From: Maribacter sp. BPC-D8
GTDB lineage: Bacteria > Bacteroidota > Bacteroidia > Flavobacteriales > Flavobacteriaceae
Reading direction: 5' to 3'
Assembly: GCF_035207705.1 (NCBI RefSeq)
Contig: NZ_CP128187.1
Coordinates: 744,001-808,000 of the forward strand
Length of the DNA stretch: 64,000 nucleotides
The stretch's first letter is position 1; each line of letters begins with the position of its first letter. The translations under genes and the position numbers were made by a program. Below are positions 42,725 through 52,622 of this stretch, in pieces. Under the pieces are notes generated by a model. That model searched no databases. It was not told the origin of the DNA and worked only from the letters and a program-made list of their open reading frames with translations.

Positions 42725-43492
42725 TTACTTATTTAATAATTGTCTGATCAAGATAAAAACAAAAATTAATAGACTATAACCTATAAAAAAGGGAATTATA
42801 TATGCTTTTAAATCCAATACCAAAAAGAGCCCTATGAGCAGTAATTGAAATCCTAGCCCGAATGTTGATACCGCTGTCATTAACCATTTGGGTTGATATT
42901 TTCCTTTTATGGCATTCTTATCAAGGCTATAGATGATTCGGTCATATGGTCCATAGCAATAGCTATAAATTTTATATAGTATGTTGACGGTTTGTTGATT
43001 TTCGCCATGTAATGCATTCGGAGTTTTATTCTCAAATACTCTACTTGTGCTATCGCCATGATGTCTATTTCTCAAAATTACATAATAGTAATTGTAGAGC
43101 GTTCCTTGTAATTCAAGTCCGACGAATGCCAGCAGAACTAAATAAATACTAACATTGGTAATATGCCAAATAGAAAGCATGAAAAGCAGATTTAGTATAA
43201 AATCTGAAATTGAATCAAAGTACCGACCAATATGCGACGGGGTATTTTTCAATCGTGCCAGTTCACCATCTGCTGCATCTAAAACAGATTTAAATATTAA
43301 GAAAAGTAAGGCTGACCAATAAAATCCGTTCAAAATAGAAACAATTGCCAAAAGTCCGCAGAACGTAAATGCTAGCGTAACGTGAATTGGTGTAAATATG
43401 GTTGTTTTTAAACGGTTGGCAATTAAAAAGGCAAGGGGTCTACCGTAATCAGATAAATCTAAGAACTGATGTTCTTTAGGTAATTTAGACAT
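42725..43492 (-). CDS. CDP-alcohol phosphatidyltransferase family protein
   Basis: A 255-residue integral membrane enzyme. The catalytic signature D-x2-D-G-x2-A-R-x8-G-x3-D-x3-D is complete (DAADGELARLKNTPSHIG, then RYFDSISDF). About six helices are present. Such enzymes join a CDP-linked lipid with an alcohol or the reverse to make phospholipids; the alcohol is not predictable. I start at the ATG at 43492 (MSKLPKEHQFLDLSDYG). An upstream ATG at 43546 would add an odd hydrophobic leader. The amidohydrolase genes follow. Confidence 0.85.
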   Translation of the reverse strand: MSKLPKEHQFLDLSDYGRPLAFLIANRLKTTIFTPIHVTLAFTFCGLLAIVSILNGFYWSALLFLIFKSVLDAADGELARLKNTPSHIGRYFDSISDFILNLLFMLSIWHITNVSIYLVLLAFVGLELQGTLYNYYYVILRNRHHGDSTSRVFENKTPNALHGENQQTVNILYKIYSYCYGPYDRIIYSLDKNAIKGKYQPKWLMTAVSTFGLGFQLLLIGLFLVLDLKAYIIPFFIGYSLLIFVFILIRQLLNK

Positions 43493-43627
43493 GAAATACA
43501 TCTTCAGGAAAACCAATAACGGAAACACGTTGGCTTGGTACACCACAAAAGCGAACGTAAAAATAAGGTTTAATTAATACTTAGGTAAAATGAAGTAAGT
43601 GTAAATTTTAAATAAACAATTTTTAAT

Positions 43628-44209
43628 TTATCGTCCGCCATTATTTCTATATTTTACGTTTTCAGCGGCATGCTGTATAATTTCCTTGATTCTTTTATTT
43701 CTAGTTTCTTGGCGCTTAGCTTGGTTTAAAAAGTACAAGTAGCCTTTACGTTGGCTATGGGTAAACTTCTTAAAGTTACTAAATGCTTCAGTGTTTTTAT
43801 CAAACGCAGTTTGTAATTCTTCTGGAATAACTCCATTTTCTACATCGTCTAAAGAAGTCCAAGAGCCGTTTTCTTTTGCAATTTTTATAGAAGCCAATCC
43901 AGTCGCATGCATTTTGCCATTTGCTGTAAGCTCTTTAATATAATTTTTGTTGACTTTGCTCCAAACACTTTTAGGTTTCCGTGGGCAGAAGTACTGTCTT
44001 CGTTTGCCATTGCCTAAGCTTTTTACGGTACTATCTATCCATCCATAACAAAGTGCTACTTGTACAGCCTCTTCCCATCGCATACTTTTGTTTTCATGAG
44101 CAACAGCATAGAAAATAAGATGAACACCCGATTGTTCAGAATGGTTATTATGCAACCAATTTTTGAATTCATTGTCATTTTTAAAATATAACTCAGGTTT
44201 GTTTATCAT
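43628..44209 (-). CDS. YdeI/OmpD-associated family protein
   Basis: A 193-residue cytosolic protein. The family pattern is FKNWLHNNHSEQSGVHLIFYAV at about 16-37, then the conserved RWEEAVQVALCYGWIDSTVKSL block, FCPRKPKSVWSKVNKNYI, and a helical C-terminus with FKKFTHSQRKGYLYFLNQAKRQETR. The function of this widespread family is not firmly established. It is transcribed divergently from the ThuA-cytochrome gene. Confidence 0.88.
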   Translation of the reverse strand: MINKPELYFKNDNEFKNWLHNNHSEQSGVHLIFYAVAHENKSMRWEEAVQVALCYGWIDSTVKSLGNGKRRQYFCPRKPKSVWSKVNKNYIKELTANGKMHATGLASIKIAKENGSWTSLDDVENGVIPEELQTAFDKNTEAFSNFKKFTHSQRKGYLYFLNQAKRQETRNKRIKEIIQHAAENVKYRNNGGR

Positions 44210-44267
44210 AATTTTATTAAAGGGGTATTAATCTATCATAAATGTACAATGATTAACACAGAAAGTA

Positions 44268-44298
44268 TTGGTAAATACAGATGCGCGCCCTATTTTTA
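44268..44298 (+). promoter_or_regulatory. Putative promoter for the ThuA-cytochrome lipoprotein gene
   Basis: TTG at 44268-44270, a 20-nt spacer and TATTTTTA at 44291-44298 match the flavobacterial consensus TTG-N17-23-TAnnTTTG with one mismatch. It sits 40 nt upstream of the start codon. Confidence 0.45.
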
Positions 44299-44338
44299 TG
44301 CTTTCTAAAATCAACTAAACAACAACAACAATTTACGT

Positions 44339-47300
44339 ATGAAAAAAATCTTCATTGCGCTGCTTTTGGGCTTTGCGCTTATTATTGTCTCTTGTGGTGG
44401 CAATAAAAGAGAAGGAGAACCTAAGGTTTTGGTCTTCTCAAAAACAATGGCTTTTAAGCATGCATCAATCCCTGCGGGCATTGCAGCCATTCAAAAGTTA
44501 GGAACAGAAAACGGATTTGCAGTCGATACTACCAAAAATGCAGATCTATTTACAGATGAAAACCTAAAGCAATATTCAACTATTATCTTTTTAAGTACTA
44601 CTGGTAATGTCTTGGATCAGTATCAAGAAGCTGCTTTTGAGCGTTATATTCAAGCTGGCGGTGGTTATGTAGGTATACATGCTGCGGCAGATACCGAATA
44701 TGACTGGGGTTGGTACAATGACCTTGCAGGAGCTCAATTTTTGAGTCACCCAAGGGGAATGCCAACGGCAGATTTTATTATAAAGGACAAGAACTTTAAG
44801 GCTACACAGTTTTTTACCGACTCTGTGTGGACCAGAAAAGATGAATTGTATAACTACAAAAACATCAATCCTGATATCAACGTTCTTATGACTTTAGATG
44901 AGTCCACCTATGAAGGCGGAAAGAATGGAGATTTTCATCCTATAGCTTGGTATCATGATTTTGACGGAGGGCGTTCTTTTTACACAGGTGGCGGTCATGC
45001 AGATGCCAGTTTTACAGAAGATTTGTTTTTAAAGCATTTGTTAGGCGGAATTCAATATGCCATAGGTGAAAATCTAAATTTAGATTATTCGAAAGTAACT
45101 TCTCAAATACCACCAGATGCTGATCGTTTTGCAAAAGTAACATTGAGCGAAGGTCAGTTTTTTGAACCTACCGAAATGACTGTTCTACCAAACGGTAATG
45201 TATTGGTAGCACAGCGTAGGGGAGAGGTAATGTTATACAATGATGAGACAAAAGAACTTAGCGAAGTGCTTAAACTTGATGTTTATAGTAAAACATTAAA
45301 CACACCCGATGTTAATGCGGAAGAAGGATTAATGGGCTTACAAAAAGATCCAGATTATGCCAATAACCATTGGATCTATTTATACTATGCGCCAACAGGC
45401 GACAAGTCGGTAAATCGTTTAGCTAGAATGAAATTTACTGATGGTAAGTTTGATGTAGCATCAGAGCAGGTGATTTTAGATGTAGACAGCCAGAGAGAAA
45501 TTTGCTGTCATACCGGTGGTTCGATAGCATTTGGTCCTGATGGTTTACTTTACCTATCTACAGGTGATAATTCTACGCCCTTTAATGAGAAAGGTGTTAA
45601 GTATGTAAATAACGGATTTGCACCTTTAAACGATATTCCTGGGCATGAGCAGTACGATGCGCGTCGTTCTTCTGGAAATACGAATGACTTACGTGGTAAA
45701 ATACTTAGAATTAAAGTAAAGGAAGATGGTACGTATGATATTCCTGAAGGAAACTTATTCCCGGTAGGTACAGATAAAACGAGACCAGAGATTTATACTA
45801 TGGGTCATAGAAATCCGTATAGAATATCTATAGATATGAAAAGGGGATATGTGTATTGGGGCGATGTTGGTCCTGATGCTAGAGTAGATAGTTTAGGTAC
45901 TAGAGGACCAAGAGGATATGATGAAATGAACCAAGCTAAAAAAGCGGGTAACTTTGGTTGGCCACTATTTATAGGTGACAATTTTGCCTATAATGCATAC
46001 GACTATGAAACAGGTAAAACAGGTGCGCCTTTTGATCCTGAAAAACCTATAAATAACTCTCGTAATAATACAGGGTTAACAGAATTGCCACCTGCAATGC
46101 CAGCATATGTATATTATCCATATGACGATTCTCAAGATTTTCCACAAACAGCAACTGGTGGTAGAAATGCAATGGCAGGTCCTACATACTATTCAGATAT
46201 GTACCAAGGTGATGAGAAATTACCTAGCTACTATGACGGCAAAGTGATTATTTATGATTGGATGCGTGGTTGGATGTTCGCGGTACATTTAGATGAAAAC
46301 GGAGATTTCAGTAAAATGGAACCTTTTGCTCCTGAGGTTAAGGTTAACAACCTAATTGATATGGAGGTTGGACCCAATGGTAAAATCTACCTGTTAGAAT
46401 ACGGAAGTGGTTGGTTCTCGCAAAATGCAAATTCTTCTTTAGGATATATCGAATTCAATGGCGGTAACAGACCACCATTAATCAATGAAGTTACTGTTAG
46501 TAAAACAGCAGGTAAAACTCCGTTGACCGTAAAAGCAACAGTAGAGGCAAGCGATCGCGAAGATGATGCTATTAAATATACATGGGATTTTGGTAATGGC
46601 GACACCAAAGAGACTACAGAACCAAATGTTAGCTATAGTTATGCAGATGCCGGTGTTTATAAGTTGAAAGTAACCGTTGCAGATGATAAAGGCGAAGAGG
46701 CAATAAGTGAAAGTACTAGTATTGTTGCCGGTAACTCAAGACCAGAAGTTGCTATCTCATTAGGTGATAGTGCACCGGCATTTTATTTGCCAGGTCAGAA
46801 AATTGCCTATGACGTTTCGGTAACAGATCCTGATGGTACTGAAATCGATGCAAGCAATATTTTTGTAAGTGTTGATTATTTGGAAGGGATGGATAAGGTA
46901 GCCATGAATATGGGGCATCAACAAGTATCGGCAACAGTAACAGGAAAAGCATTGACTCAAGCAATGGACTGTAAAACATGTCATAAAGAAGCAGAAGCTT
47001 CTATAGGTCCAAATTACAAAGATGTTGCGGCGAAGTACAAAGGGCGTAAAGATGCTTTAAAGTACTTACAAGGTAAAATTAAAACAGGTGGTACAGGAGT
47101 TTGGGGCGAGGTAACCATGCCTGCACACCCTAATATAACATCAGATGAATCTAGACAGATTGCATTGTATATTCTTTCATTAAACGGAGATAATAAAAAA
47201 GTAAAATCATTACCGGCAAAAGGAACAATTACAGCAGAATCTTCTGCACCAGGTAATATGCTGGTATTAACTGCTAGTTATACAGATGCAGGTGCCGAAG

Positions 47301-47734
47301 GTACTATTCCACTAACAGGTTCTAAATCTGTAGTTATACCAAGTAGCACGGTTAAGTTCAATGACCAAATGAAGGTGGACGGAATGCAAGCAATGCAGTT
47401 TGGAGGAATGGATATTCTATTAGTAGGGAAATCTACAGGATGGTTCATGTTGGAGAACATGTCTTTAAAGGGAGTGAAATCTGTTTCGCTTACCGCAGGA
47501 TGGCAAGCAGCACCTGCCATGTATTTTGATTTTGAAATACATGAAAATACGGCAGACGGACCAGTAATCGGTACAGGTAAATTAACAGCCCAACCAGAAG
47601 GTTCTCAAGGAACAATGATTACTATTCCAATAACCGGAACAGTATCAGGTGACGGACCGTATTATGTGACGTTTAAAGGAGAAGAAGGTAAAGAGCTTGC
47701 TCAAGTAGCTTTAACAGGCGCTATCTTTAAATAG
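44339..47734 (+). CDS. Multidomain lipoprotein: ThuA, PQQ-type sugar dehydrogenase, PKD, cytochrome c, C-terminal CBM-like domain
   Basis: A 1131-residue envelope lipoprotein (lipobox IVSC, Cys about residue 19). Domains in order: ThuA-like at about 28-240 (VLVFSKTMAFKHASIPAG, GGYVGIHAAADTEY); a soluble aldose (PQQ-type) dehydrogenase propeller at about 265-695 (FFEPTEMTVLPNGNVLVAQR, YTMGHRNPYRISID); PKD at about 711-790 (YTWDFGNGD); cytochrome c at about 865-955 with haem motif CKTCH (Cys878, Cys881, His882) and likely axial Met927 (TMPAH); and a beta-rich C-terminal domain (about 970-1131) resembling a carbohydrate-binding module. This suggests sugar oxidation with electrons passed internally to haem. 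Substrate and acceptor are unknown. A terminator follows. Confidence 0.88.
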   Translation: MKKIFIALLLGFALIIVSCGGNKREGEPKVLVFSKTMAFKHASIPAGIAAIQKLGTENGFAVDTTKNADLFTDENLKQYSTIIFLSTTGNVLDQYQEAAFERYIQAGGGYVGIHAAADTEYDWGWYNDLAGAQFLSHPRGMPTADFIIKDKNFKATQFFTDSVWTRKDELYNYKNINPDINVLMTLDESTYEGGKNGDFHPIAWYHDFDGGRSFYTGGGHADASFTEDLFLKHLLGGIQYAIGENLNLDYSKVTSQIPPDADRFAKVTLSEGQFFEPTEMTVLPNGNVLVAQRRGEVMLYNDETKELSEVLKLDVYSKTLNTPDVNAEEGLMGLQKDPDYANNHWIYLYYAPTGDKSVNRLARMKFTDGKFDVASEQVILDVDSQREICCHTGGSIAFGPDGLLYLSTGDNSTPFNEKGVKYVNNGFAPLNDIPGHEQYDARRSSGNTNDLRGKILRIKVKEDGTYDIPEGNLFPVGTDKTRPEIYTMGHRNPYRISIDMKRGYVYWGDVGPDARVDSLGTRGPRGYDEMNQAKKAGNFGWPLFIGDNFAYNAYDYETGKTGAPFDPEKPINNSRNNTGLTELPPAMPAYVYYPYDDSQDFPQTATGGRNAMAGPTYYSDMYQGDEKLPSYYDGKVIIYDWMRGWMFAVHLDENGDFSKMEPFAPEVKVNNLIDMEVGPNGKIYLLEYGSGWFSQNANSSLGYIEFNGGNRPPLINEVTVSKTAGKTPLTVKATVEASDREDDAIKYTWDFGNGDTKETTEPNVSYSYADAGVYKLKVTVADDKGEEAISESTSIVAGNSRPEVAISLGDSAPAFYLPGQKIAYDVSVTDPDGTEIDASNIFVSVDYLEGMDKVAMNMGHQQVSATVTGKALTQAMDCKTCHKEAEASIGPNYKDVAAKYKGRKDALKYLQGKIKTGGTGVWGEVTMPAHPNITSDESRQIALYILSLNGDNKKVKSLPAKGTITAESSAPGNMLVLTASYTDAGAEGTIPLTGSKSVVIPSSTVKFNDQMKVDGMQAMQFGGMDILLVGKSTGWFMLENMSLKGVKSVSLTAGWQAAPAMYFDFEIHENTADGPVIGTGKLTAQPEGSQGTMITIPITGTVSGDGPYYVTFKGEEGKELAQVALTGAIFK

Positions 47735-47754
47735 AACTCAAATATAATGAATTG

Positions 47755-47780
47755 AAAAGCCCGCTAAATAGCGGGCTTTT
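47755..47780. terminator. Terminator after the ThuA-cytochrome gene
   Basis: The stem AAAAGCCCGCT / AGCGGGCTTTT with a short AAAT loop, then a T run, lies 20 nt after the stop. A runs on the other side allow it to serve the convergent GAF gene as well. Confidence 0.85.
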
Positions 47781-47801
47781 TTATGTGTAAAGGTGAACCT
47801 G

Positions 47802-48269
47802 TTAGCTCAGTTTTTTGCTTATCAATTCACCAATTTCCATTAGTAAATCTATTTCAGGTACTGTAAAGTCATAAGGTACAGGTTTTGCGATACCAATGGT
47901 GCCATAAAGCTTTTCATTGTATAGTAATGGTGCCGCTAGTGAACCTTCTACTTTAGTATCTTTTGCAGATGGGCGTGCAACGCCAGAATCATCTGTTTGT
48001 AGATTACACATTTCAACAGGTTTTCTACGTTCTGCAGCAATACCCGCCATACCTTTTCCGATAGGAATAGTAGACAACTTCGGAATCAAAAACTCAGGAA
48101 TACCTACTTGCGATTGAAGCTGTAATAAAGCGTCTTTATCTAAAAAATGTAAGGTACCGGTAGAGCAATCAAAATGTTCTAAAATTATTTTCAAAAGGCT
48201 GTCCCAATTTGGTGTATCCTTTGATAATTGAGTATGTATAGCTGCTATAATTTCTTTAGAGTTGTTCAT
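47802..48269 (-). CDS. GAF domain protein
   Basis: A 155-residue single-GAF-domain cytosolic protein. The fold is shown by LLKIILEHFDCSTGTLHFLD at about 25-44, then IPIGKGMAGIAAERRKPVEMCNL and APLLYNEKLYGTIGIAKP near the end. The GAF pocket could bind a small ligand or a redox centre. There is no output domain, so it is a stand-alone sensor or an enzyme related to free-methionine sulfoxide reductase; only two cysteines (about 34 and 88) are present. It is 12 nt downstream of the hydrolase gene and probably co-transcribed. Confidence 0.8.
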   Translation of the reverse strand: MNNSKEIIAAIHTQLSKDTPNWDSLLKIILEHFDCSTGTLHFLDKDALLQLQSQVGIPEFLIPKLSTIPIGKGMAGIAAERRKPVEMCNLQTDDSGVARPSAKDTKVEGSLAAPLLYNEKLYGTIGIAKPVPYDFTVPEIDLLMEIGELISKKLS

Positions 48270-48281
48270 TTTATTTCTTTT

Positions 48282-48917
48282 CTAAGAATTTTTCAATTCA
48301 AAATTAATGATTTTGCTGATTTCATCCGCTTTGTCGACTATCATAAAGTGTTCTCCACCTTCAATTAGTTTCATTTTAGTAATACCTCTAGGGGGAATCA
48401 ATTTATCTTTTGCGCCATTAATCTTAACAACATTTGCTGATTGTTTCAAATTCTGCCAAGTTGTAAATTCTTGTAAAGCCCATTTCACAAAGTTTAAATC
48501 GGTATCATCTAATATCTCATAAAATAGTTTAGCATTTTTGGCTCCGATGATATACCTCGCAAGAAACCTAGGTGGATTGAATAAAGAAGCAGGTATTAGC
48601 TTCAAAATTCTAGATTTGCCAACCCATTTATAAATGGGTCTTAATTCATTTTTTGTTTGTGCAGAAGAAATAAGAATTACTTTTTTCGGATGAAGTATTT
48701 GATTGATTTCGGTAGCAATTAATCCGCCGAAACTAACACCGATTAAGCAGAACTCAACATCGGTGACAATAACTTCGCTAAGCCTTCTCGAGTATTCTTT
48801 AATAGATTCGTTGTGGTTAGGAGTAATCCAATCTATTGCTATAAGCTCAAAATCTAGAGTTAAATGATTGAAAACTCTTTGGTCGGCACCTAATCCACTA
48901 ATAGCGTATATTTTCAA
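48282..48917 (-). CDS. Alpha/beta hydrolase
   Basis: A 211-residue cytosolic alpha/beta-fold protein. The nucleophile elbow is GVSFGG with Ser about residue 63, after the strand FCLIGVS. The late acid is in NGAKDKLIPP and the His in EGGEHFMIV. It lacks the usual oxyanion HGxG motif at the N-terminus (ISGLGADQRV in its place), as in many short hydrolases of this group. The likely activity is an esterase, thioesterase or lipase-like reaction on a small substrate. It begins the two-gene set with the GAF gene. Confidence 0.8.
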   Translation of the reverse strand: MKIYAISGLGADQRVFNHLTLDFELIAIDWITPNHNESIKEYSRRLSEVIVTDVEFCLIGVSFGGLIATEINQILHPKKVILISSAQTKNELRPIYKWVGKSRILKLIPASLFNPPRFLARYIIGAKNAKLFYEILDDTDLNFVKWALQEFTTWQNLKQSANVVKINGAKDKLIPPRGITKMKLIEGGEHFMIVDKADEISKIINFELKNS

Positions 48918-49022
48918 AACAAACTTTTATAGAAATGACTATACCCTCCCAAATCAATAATTTGGAAGATGAAAAATCTAATGATAAAGGTACGTTTAAT
49001 CTCTTTTTTAAAGCAATCTACA

Positions 49023-49628
49023 TTATACTATATCGTCTTTGCTAGGTAGTTCTCTATAGGCATAATATGCTAGAACAGCATAGATAGCTTTTTCTATGGC
49101 AATTCTTATCGGAAACAATTCTTCTCCTAAAGATTCATCTATAGAGCGCAGTTGCATGTAGTAATTGCTAATTAAGGGATAATTATCTTTTGAAGCAATA
49201 TGAGCATTAGCCTTAGCAACAGCTTCGGGTTTTTGTTCTTTTATTGGTTTACAAGTTACCAATGTAGGTGTGTTGTTTTTATGTAGCATGGCAGAGAACC
49301 CAAATAGTCTACAAATGAGTCCGCGGTGGGCGTAATCAGAGCAAAAGCCTTTAGAACCCGGAGCAATAACCTTATTTAATACAGGGCAGAGTTTGTCCTC
49401 GGTATTATTTTGCAATTGCTCTAACCATTGTTCCGTTTCGCCATTTAATAAAAGATGATAGGCTAGTGGTAAAAATTCTAATGCAGTAGCGTTGATGTCC
49501 GGTTTTAAGCAACATAGACCGCAATTGGCTACACAGCCTAGTCCCGTAGATTGTTGAAAGGAGCCCAAGTCCTTATCCAATTGATTGAAAAGATGATTTA
49601 CAGCCTGAACTTTTTGATATATTGTCAC
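49023..49628 (-). CDS. YkgJ-type cysteine-cluster protein
   Basis: A 201-residue cytosolic protein. It carries cysteines in a CVANCGLCCLKP cluster (about residues 31-42), further Cys at DKLCPVLN and GFCSDY, and ICRLFGFSA, the CxxCxxCC / C...C pattern of YkgJ-type putative Zn- or Fe-chelating proteins. The C-terminus (FPIRIAIEKAIYAVLAYYAYREL) is helical. The function is unknown. It is flanked by spacers of 105 and 146 bp and reads as a single gene. Confidence 0.75.
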   Translation of the reverse strand: MTIYQKVQAVNHLFNQLDKDLGSFQQSTGLGCVANCGLCCLKPDINATALEFLPLAYHLLLNGETEQWLEQLQNNTEDKLCPVLNKVIAPGSKGFCSDYAHRGLICRLFGFSAMLHKNNTPTLVTCKPIKEQKPEAVAKANAHIASKDNYPLISNYYMQLRSIDESLGEELFPIRIAIEKAIYAVLAYYAYRELPSKDDIV

Positions 49629-49774
49629 TTATGTATTTAAGGTCTTGCGAAGGTAGGCTATGTTTTAATATACTAAACAATTTATAAAATTAAATAACTT
49701 GTAGTAATCATTGATATTAAATTAGAGGTTAAAGTGTTGAGCTTGAATTATTTAAAAGAGGTATCGTAATCAAA

Positions 49775-50890
49775 TTAGAACTTTGATGTCTTCAGGTGCA
49801 ACGGTTCTTGGTTTGTATTAAGATTAATATGAAAACCGATGACACCTAATACCTGTTCTTCTTCTGTTAATACTTGAACTTCCCATTCACCTGGCGTTAC
49901 ATTACTTTTATAGGTGTAACCTCTAAAGCCACCATCTCTACCGCCTGTAATATCATAACCGATATCATCTACAGTTATCCATTCTTTGGTTTTATCATTA
50001 TATCTTCTCCATCGATGAAAAATGGACTTTTTTAAATCTGTAGGAGCAAAAATTGAAGAAAAAATATACACCCTTTGGTCTGGAGTATAGTTATAATCTA
50101 GTTTGTGTTTCCTCCAAAAAATGAACGATTCTTCAGATTCGTAGGTTACCTCATAGCTACCATTCTTTAATACAACATCATGAGCAACAATGCCTTTATC
50201 TAATGCTAATGGAACTGGTGGTATTAATCTTAGAAAATAGAACAGATTAATAATGCCGTAAATCGCTAAAATTATGGCAATCATTTTACCCAGTTTAATT
50301 TCTTTACGAGTACTCGGACTTTTACTATAGATAAAAGTGAGAAGCACTAGCGTGCTAACTAAACTAATTGCACCAGAGATTAAGAATATAGATGTGTTTA
50401 ATTCCTTCAAGAAAACAGGAATCATAAACGTGAAAAACGTAAAACTTATAAAGTAATAGACTCCGAATTGTAAATATTTATTAGAGATTCTTTTTTTAAG
50501 AAACTCATTGGCAATAAGCAATAGCACGAGAATTATAAAGAATGATGCTGTTTTAGATAAAGAAACACTTCTAGAGAAGTAGATTACATAGGCACTTGAT
50601 AACCCTCCGAAAAAGAACTGAATAGCTAAAGGCAAATATTCTTCATACCGTGCTAAAAAGGTATTTTTCCATTTGCCATCATCAGCTAAATTGTAGAGAT
50701 ATAGTGCAATAGATAAAGAGGTCATATGCAGGCATAAAACCGTAAGGTCGTACGTACGGTCAATACGACCTAATGTTAAGGTGTCAAAAATGAAACCTCC
50801 AATAAAGAACAGTATTGGTGCATATTTAGAATGCCTTCGAATAAAACTTCTGAAGGCACTATTTCTATATCTGGCAAGCGTTTTTTTCAT
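49775..50890 (-). CDS. DUF2914 membrane protein
   Basis: A 371-residue protein. The N-terminal half has six to eight hydrophobic helices (from YAPILFFIGGFIFDTLTLG to the YGIINLFYFLRLIP helix). The C-terminal 130 residues form the DUF2914 domain: VYIFSSIFAPTDLKKSIFHRW, then WITVDDIGYDITGGRDGGFR and GEWEVQVLTEEEQVLGVI. It is found in many bacteria, role unknown. The soluble domain is presumably extracytoplasmic. It is a stand-alone gene. Confidence 0.85.
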   Translation of the reverse strand: MKKTLARYRNSAFRSFIRRHSKYAPILFFIGGFIFDTLTLGRIDRTYDLTVLCLHMTSLSIALYLYNLADDGKWKNTFLARYEEYLPLAIQFFFGGLSSAYVIYFSRSVSLSKTASFFIILVLLLIANEFLKKRISNKYLQFGVYYFISFTFFTFMIPVFLKELNTSIFLISGAISLVSTLVLLTFIYSKSPSTRKEIKLGKMIAIILAIYGIINLFYFLRLIPPVPLALDKGIVAHDVVLKNGSYEVTYESEESFIFWRKHKLDYNYTPDQRVYIFSSIFAPTDLKKSIFHRWRRYNDKTKEWITVDDIGYDITGGRDGGFRGYTYKSNVTPGEWEVQVLTEEEQVLGVIGFHINLNTNQEPLHLKTSKF

Positions 50891-50996
50891 GGAAACCTAT
50901 CAAATAGATGCGGTAAAAATACCATAATTTAAAAAGGAAATTAATCCTATTTAATTTATGATGAACGCTAAAAATTAATATGTTGTAAAGTGAACT

Positions 50997-52604
50997 TTAA
51001 GGGTTAGTCTCAATGTAGAAATTTGGATCTACACGTAAGTTTTCAAAGCTGCCTTTTATTTTTTCCGATTGCCATTCGTTACTTGGTTCTAGCCAAACAG
51101 GAATGTCATCTATGTATACTTTTATCGGAAGACTGAAGTTTTCGACAGTATTTGTAAAACGATATGATAGCTTTTTGCCTTTCACCTTATATTCGAAAAC
51201 CGGAATCTTGGTCGTTCGTAAGTACTGGTCAAAAAAGGGTTTTAAATCGCGGTTCATTTCTACACCAATCACCTCTTCGATTTCTTTAGTAGTTACTGTT
51301 TTGTGATAGAATTCCGAATTTAGACCGCGCAGAATAGTTCTCCATTTTCTGTCATTATTTACCACCTGTCGCAGTGTGTGAAGAATATTAGAGCCTTTAT
51401 AATACATATCGCTACTACCTTCATGATTTACATTGTAAATACCGATGATGGGCTTATCGTTTAGAATATTATTTCGAATGCCTTGTACATATGCATTTGC
51501 CGCTTCTGTACCATAATGATAGTCTAAAAATAAACTTTCAGAGTAGCAGGTGAACCCTTCGTGGATCCACATGTCGGCAGCATCTTTATAGGTAATGTTA
51601 TTTGCAAACCATTCGTGCCCAGCTTCATGAATAATAATGAAATCGAATTTTAATCCCCAACCGGTACCCGATAAATCTCTACCTAAATATCCTTTTTGGT
51701 ATTGATTACCATACGTAACAGAACTTTGGTGTTCCATACCTAAATAAGGCACTTCAACCAGTTTAAAAGAGTCCTCATAAAAAGGGTAGGCTCCGAACCA
51801 ATGTTCAAAAGCTTGCATCATTTTCGGAGCATCTTTAAAATGTTCTTTTGCTTTCTCTAGATTATCTTTCAAAACATAATAATCCATATCAAGAGCACCT
51901 TTTTCTCCTTTATATATTTCATCGAAGTGTACATAATCACCGATATTGACATTAACACCATAGTTATTGATGGGGTTAGAAACAAACCAATTGTAGGTAT
52001 TAGTCTCCTTATCAACACTTCTAAGACGACCGTTAGAGACGTTCATTAAACCTTTTGGTGCTTTTACGCTGATCAGCATACTATCAACCTCGTCGTACAT
52101 GTGGTCTTTATTTGGCCACCAGACACTAGCGCCTAAACCTTGGCACGAAGTAGCGACAAAATCTTTGCCGTTAGCATCTTTTTTCCATGAGAATCCGCCA
52201 TCCCAAGGAGCTCTAACCGCTTCTTTTGGGTGACCAGAATAGGTAATAATAACCTCATTAAAATCACCTACTTGCTGAGGTTTTGTTAACTGTATAAAAT
52301 GAGCATTTATGTTATGCGTCACTTCAAGTTCGATGCCGTCTTGAGTTACTTTTTCAATTTGCAATGGCGGTTGCAAATCTACCTGTAGTACTTGATGAGG
52401 TTTTAGCACTTTGTAGCGAATAGTATTACTTCCGTTGATAAACTTATCATCAGGATTAACAGCTATATCTAAGTGATAATAGTTAAGGTCCCACCATTCA
52501 CGTTCAGGGGTAATGCTACCTCTAAGCGTATCTTGTTCAGTAAAGGTCTGTGCTTGCGAAAAAGTAAATATCCCGAGGGTAAAAGCAACAAGTAATTTAT
52601 TCAT
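50997..52604 (-). CDS. M1 family metallopeptidase, exported
   Basis: A 535-residue zinc aminopeptidase with a signal peptide (LLVAFTLGIFTFSQAQ). The gluzincin site is complete: His326-Glu327-x-x-His330 in IIIHEAGHEWFANN and Glu349 exactly 19 residues on (HEGFTCYSE). The GxMEN-like exopeptidase motif appears as LGMEHQSSVTYG. The family N-terminal barrel (about 30-230) and short C-terminal beta domain are present, but the large helical C-terminal domain of long M1 enzymes is absent. It acts in the periplasm. It starts 18 nt after the M28 gene and should be co-transcribed with it. Confidence 0.93.
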   Translation of the reverse strand: MNKLLVAFTLGIFTFSQAQTFTEQDTLRGSITPEREWWDLNYYHLDIAVNPDDKFINGSNTIRYKVLKPHQVLQVDLQPPLQIEKVTQDGIELEVTHNINAHFIQLTKPQQVGDFNEVIITYSGHPKEAVRAPWDGGFSWKKDANGKDFVATSCQGLGASVWWPNKDHMYDEVDSMLISVKAPKGLMNVSNGRLRSVDKETNTYNWFVSNPINNYGVNVNIGDYVHFDEIYKGEKGALDMDYYVLKDNLEKAKEHFKDAPKMMQAFEHWFGAYPFYEDSFKLVEVPYLGMEHQSSVTYGNQYQKGYLGRDLSGTGWGLKFDFIIIHEAGHEWFANNITYKDAADMWIHEGFTCYSESLFLDYHYGTEAANAYVQGIRNNILNDKPIIGIYNVNHEGSSDMYYKGSNILHTLRQVVNNDRKWRTILRGLNSEFYHKTVTTKEIEEVIGVEMNRDLKPFFDQYLRTTKIPVFEYKVKGKKLSYRFTNTVENFSLPIKVYIDDIPVWLEPSNEWQSEKIKGSFENLRVDPNFYIETNP

Positions 52605-52622
52605 GTTTAATTTGGATTAAGC

